From the NCBI GenBank assembly GCA_003573635.1, contig QUTJ01031492.1:1-12200 (forward strand): 12,200 bases of DNA. The letters run 5' to 3'. Of the stretch, positions 10,767-12,200 are shown in pieces; the stretch's first letter is position 1; each line of letters starts with the position of its first letter. Source of the stretch: Goniomonas avonlea. Its lineage: Eukaryota; Cryptophyceae; Goniomonadida; Goniomonadaceae. A model generated the notes under the pieces. It saw only the letters and a program-made list of their open reading frames with translations, searched no databases and was not told the origin of the DNA. The position numbers were made by a program, and so were the translations under genes.

Positions 10767-11989
10767 CTGTTGAAGCGCTGTGAGAGTGAGTCCAGAGGGG
10801 ACAACGCGACCTTTGCGTTCCACTTTGCAGCGAGAACGCCGACCCAAAATATGTATCGCTCGTCGTCTGAAACTCGCTTCAGCCGGCAATCTGGCAGGAA
10901 GGCCTTGTCCTTGATACAGCATGGCACCAACACCCACGCGGAGTTACTCGCTGTTGCCATTGCCAGCAGAGCCTGGCGTGGAAACCGTCGTTAGTCTCAA
11001 AGGGTCGAACGGGTGACTCTATCGGTTGTCGGAGGCAGCTGCCGAGTGCGATGTTTTGGAAAACAAGCAACCCGATCCAACAACTTCAGTCAAAAAAAGC
11101 AACCATCACGGAAAAACGTACCTCCGCGGCTTCAGTACAAGCGTGCACTCCCAGCACCAGTGAGCGAGGGGCGATCTTCACCGACTGAAGATCTCCATGG
11201 ACAAAACTGTGGAGAAGAGTGAATCTATGAGCTGTGAACGTCCACACTTGATACAATATTGCACTTCATCGTCATTGTATAAAAATACATACCTCAGGTT
11301 ATCCATCGGTGGAAGCCCCAAGGCAGCTTCGCCGCGAGCACGAAATGCGCCGACGTAAGTCTTGAACGAGGGCAGCTCGACACGATCAACACAAACCACA
11401 CGATGTTTTGGGAATCTGTAAGCGAGCAAACACCCAAGTAGCCCGTGACCGCAGGCCATCTGAAAAAGGCGTAAGGATCCCCCATTTGCACAGCAAGCAG
11501 ATGCCGTGCCTCGTAAATCGTCGTTTGTTCTTTGCCCAGGAGCTCCCCACTACTTAACGAGTTACACACACGTTTAAAAACCTCCATCGTTTCAAAGACC
11601 TCCTTGATCCTCACATGCTCTGGACCAATGGAAGACGCCTCGTCGATAAGGATTTCGGCAAGCTCAGGCATGCCTTTAATTGCTCCACTTAAATAGCTTC
11701 GGAACAAAACACTTTGTGTCGGATTCAGTTCACAAACAACATGGTGAATGTCGAGTGTTCCAGCTCGTTGGAGTTCGAAGTTCGTGAGCTCACGGAGGTC
11801 ATCGTGCCAGCGAGTATCAACGACAGCCGAGCCCGCGGCCGAGTCCACAGTCAGCTCTGCAGCACCGACGCCACCACCACTCTGTTCCTGTACCGCACGG
11901 CGGTGACGCCGTCCAATCAAATGACTTTTGAAACCTTTGGTTGTCTTAAAATCGGCCAGACAGATGTCACAGTGCCTCACACAGACCAT
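10401..11989 (-). CDS. Gene B: U1-type C2H2 zinc finger fused to a class I SAM methyltransferase (Methyltransf_32-like)
   Basis: Five exons on the minus strand (11989-11510, 11459-11293, 11206-11122, 10972-10811, 10766-10401) join in phase to 419 codons and a TGA. Residues 7-29 form C-x2-C-x12-H-x5-H, a matrin/U1-type finger usually binding RNA. A helical region follows. The catalytic domain has motif I 'EMACGHGLLG' (160-169), the acidic ribose-binding residue in 'VVCVDR' (Asp185), 'HGDL' (219-222), 'VLGVHACTEA' (233-242), 'VPCC' (260-263) and 'DRRITNRHAILMGG' near 304-317. The 'HAC' and 'CC' pair recalls Methyltransf_32/METTL25-type enzymes, so an RNA substrate is inferred but not shown. The Ala/Pro/Ser-rich tail after about 318 is probably disordered. 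The start is the first ATG, just before the finger. Confidence 0.85.
10811..10972 (-). CDS. Gene B exon 4: 'VPCC' motif
   Basis: The acceptor is CCACGCCAG and the donor AAG|GTCGCG, phase 0 at both ends. It encodes 'ALLAMATASNSAWVLVPCCI', continuing directly from exon 3. The next intron (10767-10810) is only 44 nt. Confidence 0.9.
11122..11206 (-). CDS. Gene B exon 3: 'HGDL' and 'HAC' motifs
   Basis: The acceptor is TTCTCCACAG and the donor GAG|GTACGT, with phase 2 in and phase 0 out. It encodes 'FVHGDLQ' and 'LVLGVHACTEAAE'. The following intron (10973-11121) is 149 nt. Confidence 0.9.
11293..11459 (-). CDS. Gene B exon 2: methyltransferase motif I
   Basis: It follows the TTTTTCAG acceptor and encodes 'MACGHGLLGCLLAYRFP' and 'RVVCVDR'. 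It ends at a canonical GAG|GTATGT donor in phase 2. The next intron (11207-11292) is 86 nt. Confidence 0.9.
11510..11989 (-). CDS. Gene B exon 1: zinc finger and helical region
   Basis: It has 160 codons from ATG and ends in phase 0 at 'TTIYE'. The 50-nt intron that follows (11460-11509) begins GCACGG and ends TTTTTCAG, making it a GC-AG intron. The only alternative, a GT donor 18 nt later, would leave a 32-nt intron and insert six residues before motif I. Confidence 0.8.
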
Positions 11990-12103
11990 TGTTGCACGTT
12001 TTTTCTTTAGCGTTCACCGCGCGTTTTGCTGTTTGATTTTGTTGGATAGCGCGCTCTATCCATGAGGCAATCAATATTATCTCGGTCTGCAACTGTCTTA
12101 GCA
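11990..12103. promoter_or_regulatory. Divergent intergenic spacer between gene B and 5S rRNA
   Basis: The 114-bp spacer is relatively T-rich on the + strand and must hold the 5' flank of both genes. It contains a short hairpin (12044-12049 with 12056-12061, GGATAG/CTATCC). No TATA box is clear; 5S genes normally rely on an internal promoter. Confidence 0.5.
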
Positions 12104-12200
12104 CGGAACGGTCATACGATGGAGTAATACACCAGATCCCATCAGAACTCTGAAGTTAAGTCTCATTCGGCCTCTCCAGTAGTCCGGTGGGGGACCACGG
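12104..12200 (+). rRNA. 5S ribosomal RNA, 5' part, cut by the window end
   Basis: 'ACGGTCATAC' matches eukaryotic 5S positions 5-14, followed by 'CCAGATCCCATCAGAACTCT' and 'GAAGTTAAG', the highly conserved loop B/C and box A region. 'AGTAGTCCGGTGGGGGACCA' corresponds to the box C region. About 97 of roughly 119 nt are present, and the 3' strand of helix I is missing. It could be a single copy or the first of a cluster. Confidence 0.9.

Noticed and set aside
10426-10773. + strand ORF of 115 residues
   Set aside because: It is antisense to gene B exon 5, whose frame carries the conserved ITNR segment and fits the splice phases.

Overview
The window looks like nuclear DNA of a GC-rich unicellular eukaryote (an alga or other protist). 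The evidence is split genes with GT-AG introns, many microsatellites and minisatellites, and the 5' part of a eukaryotic-type 5S rRNA gene at the right edge. Frequent GTGCGT/GTGCGC 5' splice sites would suit an alga, but I cannot name the lineage. No bacterial, phage or CRISPR feature is visible.

Left half (about 450-7663, + strand): I assembled one multi-exon gene, called gene A here. Eleven exons join with matching splice phases into 547 codons plus a stop, and the 5' end lies further left or outside the window. The product reads as a secreted or cell-surface-type protein: beta-propeller blades with 'GGEF/VGGD' motifs, then a six-cysteine Sushi/CCP-like module, then two discoidin (F5/8 type C)-like beta-sandwiches up to the stop at 7661-7663. 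Most of its introns carry a private minisatellite: CTGACCGCTGTC, GTGACAGTGG, TTCACCACC, GCTGGT, GGTGGGAGG, CTTCCTGTCACC or CTTGACCTACTCACAC. Two introns also hold duplicated exon copies. One copy (2886-2958) is splice-competent with the same phases as the real exon; the other (6661-6740) is frameshifted.

Middle (7664-10400): I see no confident gene. The region holds three diverged tandem copies of a 210-310 bp element just after the gene A stop, a short 27 bp repeat, GA microsatellites, an orphan Thr/Val-rich open frame (9237-9492), and a 71 bp tandem array (9728-10150) that runs into a short ORF with a leucine-rich, signal-like start.

Right (10401-11989, - strand): gene B is a five-exon gene of 419 codons. 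It joins an N-terminal U1-type C2H2 zinc finger to a class I SAM-dependent methyltransferase domain with 'ACGHGLLG', 'HAC' and 'PCC' motifs, like the Methyltransf_32/METTL25 group. It has a 50-nt intron best read as GC-AG and a 44-nt intron. Its stop codon lies in the loop of a 15-bp perfect hairpin (10376-10423). It is divergent from the 5S rRNA gene that starts near 12104, with about 114 bp between them.

The two protein genes show no obvious functional link. The main interest is the splice architecture, the exon duplications and the repeat-filled introns of gene A, and the domain fusion of gene B.
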